Assembly (NCBI GenBank): GCA_029260165.1
Contig: JAJDDT010000109.1
Span: 1 to 42,959 of the forward strand
Source of the DNA: Phycisphaerae bacterium
GTDB lineage: Bacteria; Planctomycetota; Phycisphaerae; UBA1845
Length of the DNA stretch: 42,959 bases
Reading direction: 5' to 3'
Under the pieces are notes generated by a model. The model had not been told where the DNA came from and did not search any database. It saw nothing but the letters and a program-made list of their open reading frames with translations. Every line of letters starts with the position of its first letter. Position 1 is the first letter of the stretch. A program made the position numbers and the translations under genes. This document shows, one piece after another, positions 16,901 to 23,969 of the stretch.

Positions 16901-17196
16901 AGATGATTCACCGACACCCCCGCCTGCGCCGAAAAACACCGATTGTCATAGGTCAAGCCGTCGCACCCGCAAACAGGCGCGTAAATCTCAGGGCAGGCGT
17001 CGGGCGTCGGGCGGCATCGACCGGGACCATCGCACCGCCCGGGACGTTTCGCACAAAACCGTCCGTCGGGGCAATTCGAATTGTCAAGACAAACGGGTAC
17101 CGCCGCAGACAACACGCTGACCTCCTGTGACCAGGTCACAGGCCCCATCATCAGCACACACAGGCCCCCAACAAAAAGGAATCTTTTTCCACTCAT
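13969..17196 (-). CDS. Secreted Cys-rich protein with ten Kazal-type inhibitor modules
   Basis: This is a 1075-residue protein with a signal peptide (FLFVGGLCVLMMGPVTWSQ) and a ribosome site GGGAG before the ATG. Ten modules carry the Kazal core C-x5/6-PVCGCDGxTYxNxC...C, from about residue 50 to 1066. Kazal domains inhibit serine proteases by presenting a loop after the second Cys. Three units of another Cys-rich repeat (GKCCT...C...CGGFAG.GT.C...CCLPNG.C...C.C..RGG) sit between modules 1/2, 6/7 and 7/8. The usual Ser in PVCGSDG is Cys in every module, suggesting an extra disulphide. A weak promoter (GCGCAA complement to AGTCTA, 17310-17337) may drive it. The likely place of action is the cell surface or medium. 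Confidence 0.92.
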   Translation of the reverse strand: MSGKRFLFVGGLCVLMMGPVTWSQEVSVLSAAVPVCLDNSNCPDGRFCAKRPGRCDGPGRCRPTPDACPEIYAPVCGCDGLTYDNRCFSAQAGVSVNHLGECQGVGRCCTESGQCFETSRERCEHSCGHFAGAGTTCSDQQIDCPLPPVAVSACCLPNGECRVMSACRCQNRGGHSLDSVDCSLVDCAGEICGGIAGVQCSGAGDFCRFPLGNCGQGDVQGICVTPPQICPLFFDPVCGCDGMTYGNACEAAQAGVSIERTGPCQIDPEFCGGFIGATCSSVSDYCAFPPGTCGNGDIPGICRPRPDACPADVFDPVCGCDEKTYGNACEAAANGVSILHPGRCGGVPKLCGGIAGLVCDNPRDYCMFPNGTCGTGDIEGECVPRPHHCPLIFDPVCGCDGMTYGNRCKAGRAGVSVLHPGACEVEPELCGGFAGLECRDPSDFCSFPPGTCGQGDIPGECLPRPDACDAQFHPVCGCDGVTYGNRCLAASAGVSIDHPGRCDDPPSFCGGLLGIECSAANEFCNFPPGTCGQGDIPGMCLDRPEACPLFFHPVCGCDGMTYGNRCLAASAGVSIFRHGSCENSDVGKCCTETMGCQNVTREECDELCGGFAGPGTVCSGTPIDCPIPPIVVSACCLPNGACEITTECQCGRRGGSFGHGLDCDTACGQTCGGIQGIPCSSVNEFCRFPDGTCDFADHQGTCTEIPPGCPEIYAPVCGCDGVTYVNRCEASAAQVSIDHVGPCVDPKVGKCCTQTMGCMNLTAEECAAACGGFAGVGTSCTGHPHDCPMPPIAVTSCCLPNGTCEITTPCLCEQRGGTPGNSIDCETACGGGTKCGGFVGLPCDAGDYCQFPTGTCNFADHFGVCRPIPPGCPLILAPVCGCDGVTYNNECFAAVAQVSLDHDGPCDVGGVPCQSNAQCQIFGAPIPFYCRKPAGQCPGTGVCTPQPLGCPDNVDPVCGCDGITYGNPCEAAAVGVNVVHAGECKGIQNIPCTSNDDCVILGIPFTFSLYCRTPLGQCDAVGVCRPVPQGCPDVWDPVCGCDGVTYSNACDAAAEGRTGIQGESACVILLDPKTP
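14005..17055 (-). repeat. Array of ten Kazal modules plus three CCLPNG units (coding)
   Basis: The PVCGCD core recurs ten times, spaced about 70 residues apart where only the FC.FP.GTC linker intervenes and about 140 where a CCLPNG unit is inserted. The copies differ in sequence at the DNA level, so the array is not a recent tandem expansion. Confidence 0.85.
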
Positions 17197-17392
17197 GGCT
17201 CATTTCTCCCGTTCGACTCTTTTTTCGCGAAGAGATGATGGGTCTGTCGGCGCGGGAACGTCCTGCCCCGATGTGTGCAGCCAACACGCCGCACGATCCA
17301 CCCGAGTTCAGTCTACCCCGGATCAACGTCCGCGCAAAACAGTTAGCGCAATTTTTCCACAATTGAGTTGTTTTTCCGACAACGCCCCCGCA

Positions 17393-17421
17393 ATTGCACA
17401 AAACCCGCCCGGCACACACAA
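17393..17421 (+). promoter_or_regulatory. Possible promoter of the fdhD operon
   Basis: TTGCAC (17393-17398), a 17-base spacer and CACAAT (17416-17421), about 50 bases before the fdhD ATG. The -35 is good but the -10 is only moderate. Confidence 0.35.
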
Positions 17422-17469
17422 TCAGGAAGAATTGAGAGCAACAGGATCGCAAAACCTGAAACCCCCACG

Positions 17470-18318
17470 ATGAACAAACCCACACACCGTCACCGCGTCA
17501 CACGCATCGGACATGACCGGTCCGGGTGCACCGACGAGATCACGGTTGAAGAGCCACTGGAAATACGGCTTGCGGACGCGCCCATCGTCGTCACCATGCG
17601 AACACCCGGGCACGACGCGGAGTTGGCGGCAGGCCTCCTGTTTACCGAAGGCGTCGTCGAAAACCCCAACGACATCACCGGTGCGACGCCCGTTGAGGCA
17701 GACGGCCCCTCAACCGGCAACGTCATCGCTGTTATGGTCGCCGACCACGCCCGGATCGATCCCTCGCCCATGCGACGTTGCACCAGCATCGGCAGCAGTT
17801 GCGGCGTCTGCGGAAAATCCGCCATCGAACAGGTCCAACGCGACGCCGATCCCGTTCGCGACGGCCTGTCGATCGACCCTGCCGTCCTGTCCACGATGAC
17901 AGACACCATGCGTCGAAATCAACACGTTTTCGACCAAACGGGAGGCATCCACGCCGCCGCCCTGTTCGACGCCACCGGAGGACTGCAATGCCTCCGCGAA
18001 GACGTTGGAAGACACAACGCCGTCGACAAGGTGATTGGCTGGGCGATGCTCGATGGACGTCTTCCGCTCGACGAATCCATCCTGGTCGTCTCCGGTCGGA
18101 CGAGTTTTGAAATCGTGCAAAAATCGCTTCGGGCGTCGATATCAATCGTCGCCTCGATCTCCGCGACAACATCGCTCGCCATCGAGATGGCCAACGAAGG
18201 CAACATGACCCTGATCGGTTTTTTGCGGGATGGGCGGGTTACCGTGTATTGTGGTGACCAACGCGTGGTCGGCCAATCAACCCGACCCGACAAAACAAAG
18301 ATGACAGACAATGGCTGA
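17470..18318 (+). CDS. fdhD: FdhD, formate dehydrogenase accessory sulfurtransferase
   Basis: FdhD moves sulfur from IscS to the molybdenum cofactor so that formate dehydrogenase becomes active. The 282 residues contain GSSCGVCGK with the sulfur-carrying Cys111 and Cys114, CLREDVGRHNAVDKVIGWAML, and the conserved VSGRTSFEIVQKSLRA...TSLAIEMANE segment. An open frame extends 34 codons upstream but is not protein-like; the ATG at 17470 matches the family. The stop codon overlaps the start of the next gene by eight bases. No formate dehydrogenase or molybdopterin gene is in the window. Confidence 0.93.
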   Translation: MNKPTHRHRVTRIGHDRSGCTDEITVEEPLEIRLADAPIVVTMRTPGHDAELAAGLLFTEGVVENPNDITGATPVEADGPSTGNVIAVMVADHARIDPSPMRRCTSIGSSCGVCGKSAIEQVQRDADPVRDGLSIDPAVLSTMTDTMRRNQHVFDQTGGIHAAALFDATGGLQCLREDVGRHNAVDKVIGWAMLDGRLPLDESILVVSGRTSFEIVQKSLRASISIVASISATTSLAIEMANEGNMTLIGFLRDGRVTVYCGDQRVVGQSTRPDKTKMTDNG

Positions 18319-18871
18319 CAAACAGATTGAACGATTCCAGGGACGATGTGCCCGCACCGACGCTCCGCTCAACGAAGGTGATGTTTTCTATTCCGTCCTC
18401 TATGAAGACGGCGACAGCTTCCGACGAGAGGACTACTGCGAAAAATCATGGGACGGACCCCCGCCGGATGCGTACTGCTGGTTCCGCTCACGGGTACCGT
18501 CACGCGACGAAAAACCGAAGAAAAAGGTGTTCGTGGACGACAACCTTCTGATCGAGTTTTTCAAACGATTGGCAGACGACACCCAGCTCGTTCGTCAGCA
18601 ATTCAGATTCGTCCTCGCCCTGATTCTGATGCGCAAGCGACTCCTGAAATATGTGCAAACGGTCACGGACAACGAGCAGGAGACATGGCAGATGCGATTC
18701 CCCAAAAACGACGATATCCACGACGTCATCAATCCACGTTTGCAGGACGACGAAATCGAATCCGTCAGTCAGCAACTGGGCATGGTGCTCCACGCCGACA
18801 TGGGCGAATTCTCCGGGGAATCGACCGATTCGGAACCCACGACAGAAATGGAAGTCGCTCGTGACGAGTAG
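18311..18871 (+). CDS. Conserved-looking hypothetical protein with Cys/Trp-rich N-terminus
   Basis: The 186-residue soluble protein starts within fdhD (ATGGCTGA overlap). Its first 60 residues (FQGRCARTDAPLNEGD.FYS.L....REDYCEKSW......YCWFRSR) hold paired Cys and aromatic residues, like a small metal-binding or treble-clef-type fold. The next part is helical and charged (VDDNLLIEFFKRLADD...FRFVLALILMRKRLLKYV), and the C-terminus is acidic. The family was not identified. Tight coupling to fdhD and to the lipoprotein downstream suggests co-expression, not necessarily a shared pathway. Confidence 0.75.
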   Translation: MADKQIERFQGRCARTDAPLNEGDVFYSVLYEDGDSFRREDYCEKSWDGPPPDAYCWFRSRVPSRDEKPKKKVFVDDNLLIEFFKRLADDTQLVRQQFRFVLALILMRKRLLKYVQTVTDNEQETWQMRFPKNDDIHDVINPRLQDDEIESVSQQLGMVLHADMGEFSGESTDSEPTTEMEVARDE

Positions 18872-19736
18872 CGCGGTTCGAGTTGATCAATCCATTCGAT
18901 CGTTCGCATGCGCTGCCACCGCGCTCCTGCTGTCAGCCGTCGCAGGCTGCCCCCCACAGCAGACACCACCATCGTTCCACACCAAAGAACAAGCCATCCG
19001 AATAATCGACCGGAACCGGCAATCCTTAACCACAGGCCTCAAGGCGCGAGGCATTGCACGAGGCAGGTTCCGCGACGACAAGGGGAACAACCACGCCTTC
19101 GAACTGATTGGCAAACTGCTTGTCGCCCCACCCAACCACCTGCGTTTCACCATGGAAAGCATCCTGGGCAGCGATGAATTCGAGGTCGGCATGAACCGGG
19201 ACAAATGGTGGACCGTGACCCACAGACCCGGGTCCGCCTACCACGAAGGTCCGCGAGGTCAGACACGCGTGGCCGAGTCCCCCATCCCCATCACCCCGGA
19301 ACAACTGATCGAATCCATCGGCCTGAACCCGTTTCAGCCCACGACCGCCGCCCAACGCATCGTCGAGGATCATCAGCAGCTCATCTTCTTCTCCAGCGAC
19401 GAATTCGGAAACGTCATCATCGAAAAGGAGTACTGGCTCGATCGCCGACCACGCCACCTCATCCGCCGCATCCTCTACCGCGACGATCAGGGTCGCGTCG
19501 TGTTCAAATCCCAACTCGACCGCTACCGACCAATCCGTCGCGACGGACCCCTGCTGCCCAGGCTCATCAAACTGTCCTGGCCCATGGGCGGAGCGGAACT
19601 GACGCTAACCGTCGATCGCTGGGAAGAACGCGAAAACATTAATTCCTCATTTAGAGGATTCGTCTCGCCATACGATCGCGGCGTTGAATTCGACGTTGTC
19701 GATAGTCCCGGAAGGTCGGCCCGCGATCATCGATAA
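18861..19736 (+). CDS. LolA/LolB-like lipoprotein
   Basis: A GTG at 18861 lies inside the preceding gene's last codons. The 291 residues start with a lipoprotein signal ending SAVAGC (lipidated Cys30). The mature part (TGLKARGIARGRFRD...FELIGKLLVAPPNHLRFTMESILGSDEFEVGMNRDKWWTV) has the pattern of the half-barrel fold of LolA/LolB and related envelope lipoproteins, which carry lipids or lipoproteins. The family link is by pattern. The 3' end overlaps the RDD gene by about 50 bases. Confidence 0.7.
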   Translation: MTSSAVRVDQSIRSFACAATALLLSAVAGCPPQQTPPSFHTKEQAIRIIDRNRQSLTTGLKARGIARGRFRDDKGNNHAFELIGKLLVAPPNHLRFTMESILGSDEFEVGMNRDKWWTVTHRPGSAYHEGPRGQTRVAESPIPITPEQLIESIGLNPFQPTTAAQRIVEDHQQLIFFSSDEFGNVIIEKEYWLDRRPRHLIRRILYRDDQGRVVFKSQLDRYRPIRRDGPLLPRLIKLSWPMGGAELTLTVDRWEERENINSSFRGFVSPYDRGVEFDVVDSPGRSARDHR

Positions 19737-21441
19737 ACCACACCAGATTCTGCACGCCTTTGCCTTTGTCCTGGTGCTCGTTGCACCGACCATCGCCGTC
19801 GATCGCGCCATCGGAGTCGTGGCGGGCGACGGATTGCTCTGGGCTTACCGTCTCACTCCCGCCGAGGGTGAAAACCCGGAATCCTGCAGAATTGCCCTTG
19901 GAAAGGCGTTCACGGAGACGCAACTATCATGGGCACCGCGACGCTCGGACCGCAACATCGTCGGGCAGATACGAGGCGCTGCCGTCCTCCGAAAAGAGAT
20001 GCACGTTTTCTTCTCGGACGGCTCCCTTCGTGTTTATTCACTGGCTTCGATGAACGGTATCTCGACCGCACAATCCCTGGGCAATGATGCCACACCGCTC
20101 GCGGTCGCCACGGACCACGCGAATCACACCCTCTACGCCATCGTCCCCATCGACATTGCCCGCACTGCCGCCGGGAAAGAAGCCGACCGCGAGAACCGCC
20201 TCAGGGAACTCCGCGACATCCGCCCCAGGGTTTCCCCGGAATCCAAAGACGACCTGCCCGAATCAGACGAGCCGGTCAGCGAACCACCTCTCTGGCCCGG
20301 CGCGACCCACGCCGTCGTCAGGTTTCAGACGGGCAGATGGATTCCGGATCGTCCCATTGCAACCGACTGGATCACCAATCAAACGACAATCCACCTGGCT
20401 GCCTGGAAGGAAAAACTGCACGTTGTTCTGTCAACGGTGGATACCGACGAATACCGCTACGTCACAAGCCCTGCCCCCGACGCGGACTGGACGACGCCCG
20501 CTCAGTTGCTCCCGCTCGCAGCGGCGACAAACGTCATCGATCTGCTCAACGACAAGGAAAAAATCTACGCCGTCGTCAGGACCGGTGCCGTTCGATTCGC
20601 ATTGGCTGAACTTCAGGATCAAAAATGGATCGCCGGCAGGCCACTCACTGTCACCGACCAGACATTCCAGCCCGTCCGAAACGACGTCGCCTTCGCGGTC
20701 ACCGAAACGAAGGAGGGTACGCGACGCCTGATCGGCGTCTGGGGCGACAGCGAGGGATTCATTCAATCGACCATGTGGCCCATCACTGGCGGCGATGCCA
20801 TCGCAAAAGTGGCGAGCGTCCCACAACTCGCCCCCGGCACCGAACCCATCCACCGCAACTGGAAACGACAATTCCTGCCCTTCGTCGTCCTCGCCATCAT
20901 CCTTGGTGTTCTCTATTGGCGACGGAAAACCGCCGTCGGAACCGCCATCGTCATCCCGCCTCAATACCGACTCGCCTCCAACAGCCGACGACTGGCTGCT
21001 TTCTCCCTCGATCTCGCCATCGGCATGCCCGTTATCGCCCTTTGCGTCAGCCCGCTCTTTCAGACAGTGTCCGACGACACGCTTCACGAAAACATCGCCA
21101 TTCTCGGCGATGCCTATTTCGTCCAAACGATGGGACGTCTTGTCCTCGCCACGGGATTCTTCGTTCTCTACAGCATCATTTTTGAATTGTTGTGGTCCGC
21201 CACCCCCGGCAAACGCATCATGGGCTGTCGCGTGCTTTCCGAAACGGGTCAGCCCGCGTCCAAACCGCGCATCGTCATCCGCAACCTGCTTAAAATGCTC
21301 GAATTCTATCCCGACCTCTTCCCCACCCTCATCCTCGTTCTGCTCACCAAAAGCCGACAACGACTCGGCGACCTCCTCGCCCGCACCATCGTCGTGGAAC
21401 CCGCGGACCCGACGATCAATCCTGACCATATCCCGCAATAA
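19684..21441 (+). CDS. RDD-family membrane protein with large N-terminal sensor-like domain
   Basis: Up to 585 residues. A helix or signal anchor at the start (ILHAFAFVLVLVAPTIA) is followed by about 340 residues of repeating strand motifs (WxxxxxIxxxAWKEKLHVVLS...YAVVRTGAVRFALAEL), likely a beta-propeller outside the membrane. A helix (FLPFVVLAIILGVLYW) and a C-terminal RDD domain follow: RRLAAFSLDLAIG, WSATPGKRIMGCRVL, RIVIRNLLK, RLGDLLARTIVV. RDD domains are small membrane modules whose function is mostly unknown. TTG at 19684 or 19699 is the start; no ATG is available. Confidence 0.8.
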   Translation: MNSTLSIVPEGRPAIIDKPHQILHAFAFVLVLVAPTIAVDRAIGVVAGDGLLWAYRLTPAEGENPESCRIALGKAFTETQLSWAPRRSDRNIVGQIRGAAVLRKEMHVFFSDGSLRVYSLASMNGISTAQSLGNDATPLAVATDHANHTLYAIVPIDIARTAAGKEADRENRLRELRDIRPRVSPESKDDLPESDEPVSEPPLWPGATHAVVRFQTGRWIPDRPIATDWITNQTTIHLAAWKEKLHVVLSTVDTDEYRYVTSPAPDADWTTPAQLLPLAAATNVIDLLNDKEKIYAVVRTGAVRFALAELQDQKWIAGRPLTVTDQTFQPVRNDVAFAVTETKEGTRRLIGVWGDSEGFIQSTMWPITGGDAIAKVASVPQLAPGTEPIHRNWKRQFLPFVVLAIILGVLYWRRKTAVGTAIVIPPQYRLASNSRRLAAFSLDLAIGMPVIALCVSPLFQTVSDDTLHENIAILGDAYFVQTMGRLVLATGFFVLYSIIFELLWSATPGKRIMGCRVLSETGQPASKPRIVIRNLLKMLEFYPDLFPTLILVLLTKSRQRLGDLLARTIVVEPADPTINPDHIPQ

Positions 21442-21477
21442 AAAATCGCCGCCCGGGAACAGACTCCCGAGCGACGA
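21440..21477 (-). terminator. Rho-independent terminator of the Pro-rich lipoprotein gene
   Basis: On the minus strand, arms 21477-21465 and 21458-21446 pair over 13 positions (two G-U) around a six-base loop, followed by six T (21445-21440). It abuts the stop codon of the convergent RDD gene. Confidence 0.85.
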
Positions 21478-21505
21478 TCGATTGTTACGCAGGATGCAGC
21501 GCCAG

Positions 21506-23695
21506 CTACTGCGGTCCCTCGTCACCGACGGACGTTTCCTCGCCCGCAGGAGATTCGTCGCCACCGTCAGCAGACGGCTGCCCGTCGCCGGTACCCAGCA
21601 CGCCCTGAAAGTCGAACGGCAGCAACAGCTCCGGGGATGGTGGCAGCGGCGGGAACCCGTCGGGTACGCCTCCGTCTGTCTCCTCGCCCAGAATGTCGAT
21701 TTTGTTCGATCCGCTGACGCGCATTTCGTTGGCGATTCCGTCACCGGTCGTGTCCACCTCGTTCATGACCATGGTCCACGTCATCTGGCTCAAGCGCTCG
21801 CGCGTCTGGTCAAACGACTCCGGGTTGTCCTGATCACCAATTTGGAACATCGAACTGGTCAACTGACGAATGTTGACCACCCATTGCGTCTGGAAAACAC
21901 CCTCTTCCATTTCCACCAGAGGCGTCGCAGGCCCGAGCACCGTCTCAACGACACTCGTCTCGCTGCAACGGATCTCTCTCCCGTCCGGGAGCGTCTCCGT
22001 AAACGTCGCATTGACCTGCCCGCGCATCGTCTCGCCAACGATCCCGTCATCGTAGACGGTGAAAAGATCGTCGAATTGCGGACAATCGCCGTCAAAATCA
22101 AACCCGTCGAATCCCTTCGGCAGCGGTGGCCGATCGAAAGCAGCCGCCTCAAGCTCAGGATTGACAGCCGCCCCATCGCCGATCAACGGATGGTCGCTGC
22201 CGAAGTCGTCAAACACCTCGCGCACGAGGTCCGGCGGCAGAAAGTCCGGTGGCAGCAAGTTCACAATATCCTCGAACGGGATCGCACCAAGCTCCGGCGG
22301 GAACGGTAGCCCGTCCGGTGGAAACTCCCCGTCCGGCCCAAACGGCCCATCTGGTGGGAATGGTCCATCCGGCGGGAAAGTCCCGTCCGGCGGAATTGGT
22401 GGAAAATCCGTCAGAAACGCGTCAAAATCCGCGATCAGCTCGTTGAATGCGAAGAATTCAGGCGGCAACCCAGGAGGCGGACCGATCGGTTCGCCATCAG
22501 GGCCCAACGGTGGCGGACCGTCAAAAGGACCACCCGGCGGTGGCGGAAATCCGGGACCACCAAAGAATCCGCCAAAATCGCCCCCGTCCTCAAAAAAACC
22601 ACTCTGAGGCGGTGGGAATGGTGGGAATCCGGGTGGCGGTGGCGGAACGTCGCCAAAATCGAACGCCCCAAACTGATCGTGAACGAACTCGGGCGGAATA
22701 CCCGGAATAAATTCCTCGATCGAGTGATCCTGCAGGAATTGCTCGAATGGAAAATCCTCAAATGTTGGCAGAGGCGGAGGTTCGCCACCGGGAAATTCCC
22801 CACCCGGAGGTGGTAGAAAATCCTGGAAATCGTCGAAAAACAGGAACCCGTCAGGAAATTCCTCGAAACCCGCCGGCGGGGGCGGGAAGTTGGGATCAAA
22901 CGGTGGGAATCCATCCGGCGGCGGATTGCTCGGGTCAAACGGTGGGAATCCGCCTGGTGGTGGGTTGTTGGGATCAAAAGGTGGAAACGCCCCGTCCGGT
23001 GGTGGGTTGTTGGGGTCAAACGGTGGGAACGCCCCGTCCGGTGGTGGATTGTTGGGGTCAAACGGTGGGAACGCCCCATCCGGTGGTGGGTTGTTGGGAT
23101 CGAATGGTGGGAACTCTCCGTCTGGTGGCGGATTGTTGGGGTCAAATGGCGGGAATTCCCCATCCGGCGGTGGGTTGTTCGGGTCGAATGGCGGAAATTC
23201 CCCGTCTGCCGGAGGCGGTGCATTGGGATCCGGTGGAATCGTCCCGTCTCCCGGCGGGAAACCACCCGCTCCGTCCGGTGGTGGTCCCGAACCATCGTCA
23301 GGTGGTGGCGGGGGAGGTTCGCCGCCCGGTGGAGGTGGCGGAGGATCAGCCCCCGGTGGCGGTGGCGGTGGTGGACCATCGCCACCCGGTGGAGGTGGCG
23401 GCGGGGGTGGTTCCGTCTGCGCGGGGTCGATGAATCCGTCCGACGACGATGCGTCAGCCAAATCCGTCGAACGCACGAACGCTCCCGGATCGAAGCTCGA
23501 CAACGTCGATACCCCATTGTCGCCCGACGAGAAACCAATGTCCGATGTCCCGCCTGGACTCTCGAACGCCTTCCTGTCTTGCGATTCAACATCACCTGTC
23601 TCGTCGGTGATGGCTGACTGCATGTTGCAACCCGCCATCGCGAGAATCAACACACCGGCAAGCACGCCAGATCCTGCTCCGTACCGTTCCGTCAT
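21506..23695 (-). CDS. Pro-rich repeat lipoprotein
   Basis: The 729-residue protein starts at an ATG preceded by AAGGAG. A lipoprotein signal ends AMAGC (Cys23). Residues about 95-300 are polyproline blocks (runs of 6-8 Pro with Gly/Asp) and eight copies of a 13-14-residue unit (FPPFDPNNPPPDG[EA]). More Pro/Phe/Gly-rich sequence runs to about residue 490. The last 190 residues look globular (DGDCPQFDDLFTVYDDGIVGETMRG...TWTMVMNEVDTTGDGIANEMRVSGSNKIDIL) and include an EF-hand-like DTTGDGI loop. The Pro-rich part probably acts as a long extended spacer on the outside; the globular end is of unknown function. Confidence 0.85.
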   Translation of the reverse strand: MTERYGAGSGVLAGVLILAMAGCNMQSAITDETGDVESQDRKAFESPGGTSDIGFSSGDNGVSTLSSFDPGAFVRSTDLADASSSDGFIDPAQTEPPPPPPPPGGDGPPPPPPPGADPPPPPPGGEPPPPPPDDGSGPPPDGAGGFPPGDGTIPPDPNAPPPADGEFPPFDPNNPPPDGEFPPFDPNNPPPDGEFPPFDPNNPPPDGAFPPFDPNNPPPDGAFPPFDPNNPPPDGAFPPFDPNNPPPGGFPPFDPSNPPPDGFPPFDPNFPPPPAGFEEFPDGFLFFDDFQDFLPPPGGEFPGGEPPPLPTFEDFPFEQFLQDHSIEEFIPGIPPEFVHDQFGAFDFGDVPPPPPGFPPFPPPQSGFFEDGGDFGGFFGGPGFPPPPGGPFDGPPPLGPDGEPIGPPPGLPPEFFAFNELIADFDAFLTDFPPIPPDGTFPPDGPFPPDGPFGPDGEFPPDGLPFPPELGAIPFEDIVNLLPPDFLPPDLVREVFDDFGSDHPLIGDGAAVNPELEAAAFDRPPLPKGFDGFDFDGDCPQFDDLFTVYDDGIVGETMRGQVNATFTETLPDGREIRCSETSVVETVLGPATPLVEMEEGVFQTQWVVNIRQLTSSMFQIGDQDNPESFDQTRERLSQMTWTMVMNEVDTTGDGIANEMRVSGSNKIDILGEETDGGVPDGFPPLPPSPELLLPFDFQGVLGTGDGQPSADGGDESPAGEETSVGDEGPQ
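22880..23215 (-). repeat. Tandem 39-42-base coding repeats
   Basis: There are eight units, the first six (5' end of the gene) with a 42-base period and the last two 39 bases. Copies 3-6 are nearly identical in DNA, indicating recent duplication by slippage or recombination. Each encodes FPPFDPNNPPPDG plus Glu or Ala. Confidence 0.88.
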
Positions 23696-23883
23696 TTCCA
23701 GATACTCCTTGTGACAATCCCTCGTGATCCGGCGGATAACACCGCAGCCAACCGCCGTCTCACAAGCGAAAAACCAGTTTCAAATGGCTCGCAACCTTTC
23801 GGCCTGTGACCCGGTATCGGTCCGGGGGAACAGAAAATTCAGGGAGATTTGAATGACCGTGACCTCGCGCATCATGGCGCATG

Positions 23884-23921
23884 AAAAACGCCCGACGCGT
23901 GACAATCTCACGGGTCGGGCG
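23884..23921 (-). terminator. Rho-independent terminator of the propeller-dockerin operon
   Basis: On the minus strand, an eight-bp stem (CGCCCGAC with GTCGGGCG), an internal loop, a four-bp GTGA/TCAC extension and a five-base loop are followed by five T (23888-23884). It lies about 50 bases after the stop codon at 23970. Confidence 0.82.
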
Positions 23922-23969
23922 ATATGTCCGAATATCGGTGACGGGGGTTATCGGGCGATGGGTATCAAT

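Noticed and set aside
20431-21744. 437-codon minus-strand frame
   Set aside because: It lies opposite the RDD-protein gene and reads as Glu/Asp/Gly-rich shadow without domains.
22059-23714. Long Gly/Ser/Asn-rich plus-strand frames opposite the Pro-rich gene
   Set aside because: They are the mirror of Pro codons (CCN to NGG) in the repeat region and have no ribosome site; the minus frame has a signal peptide and terminator.
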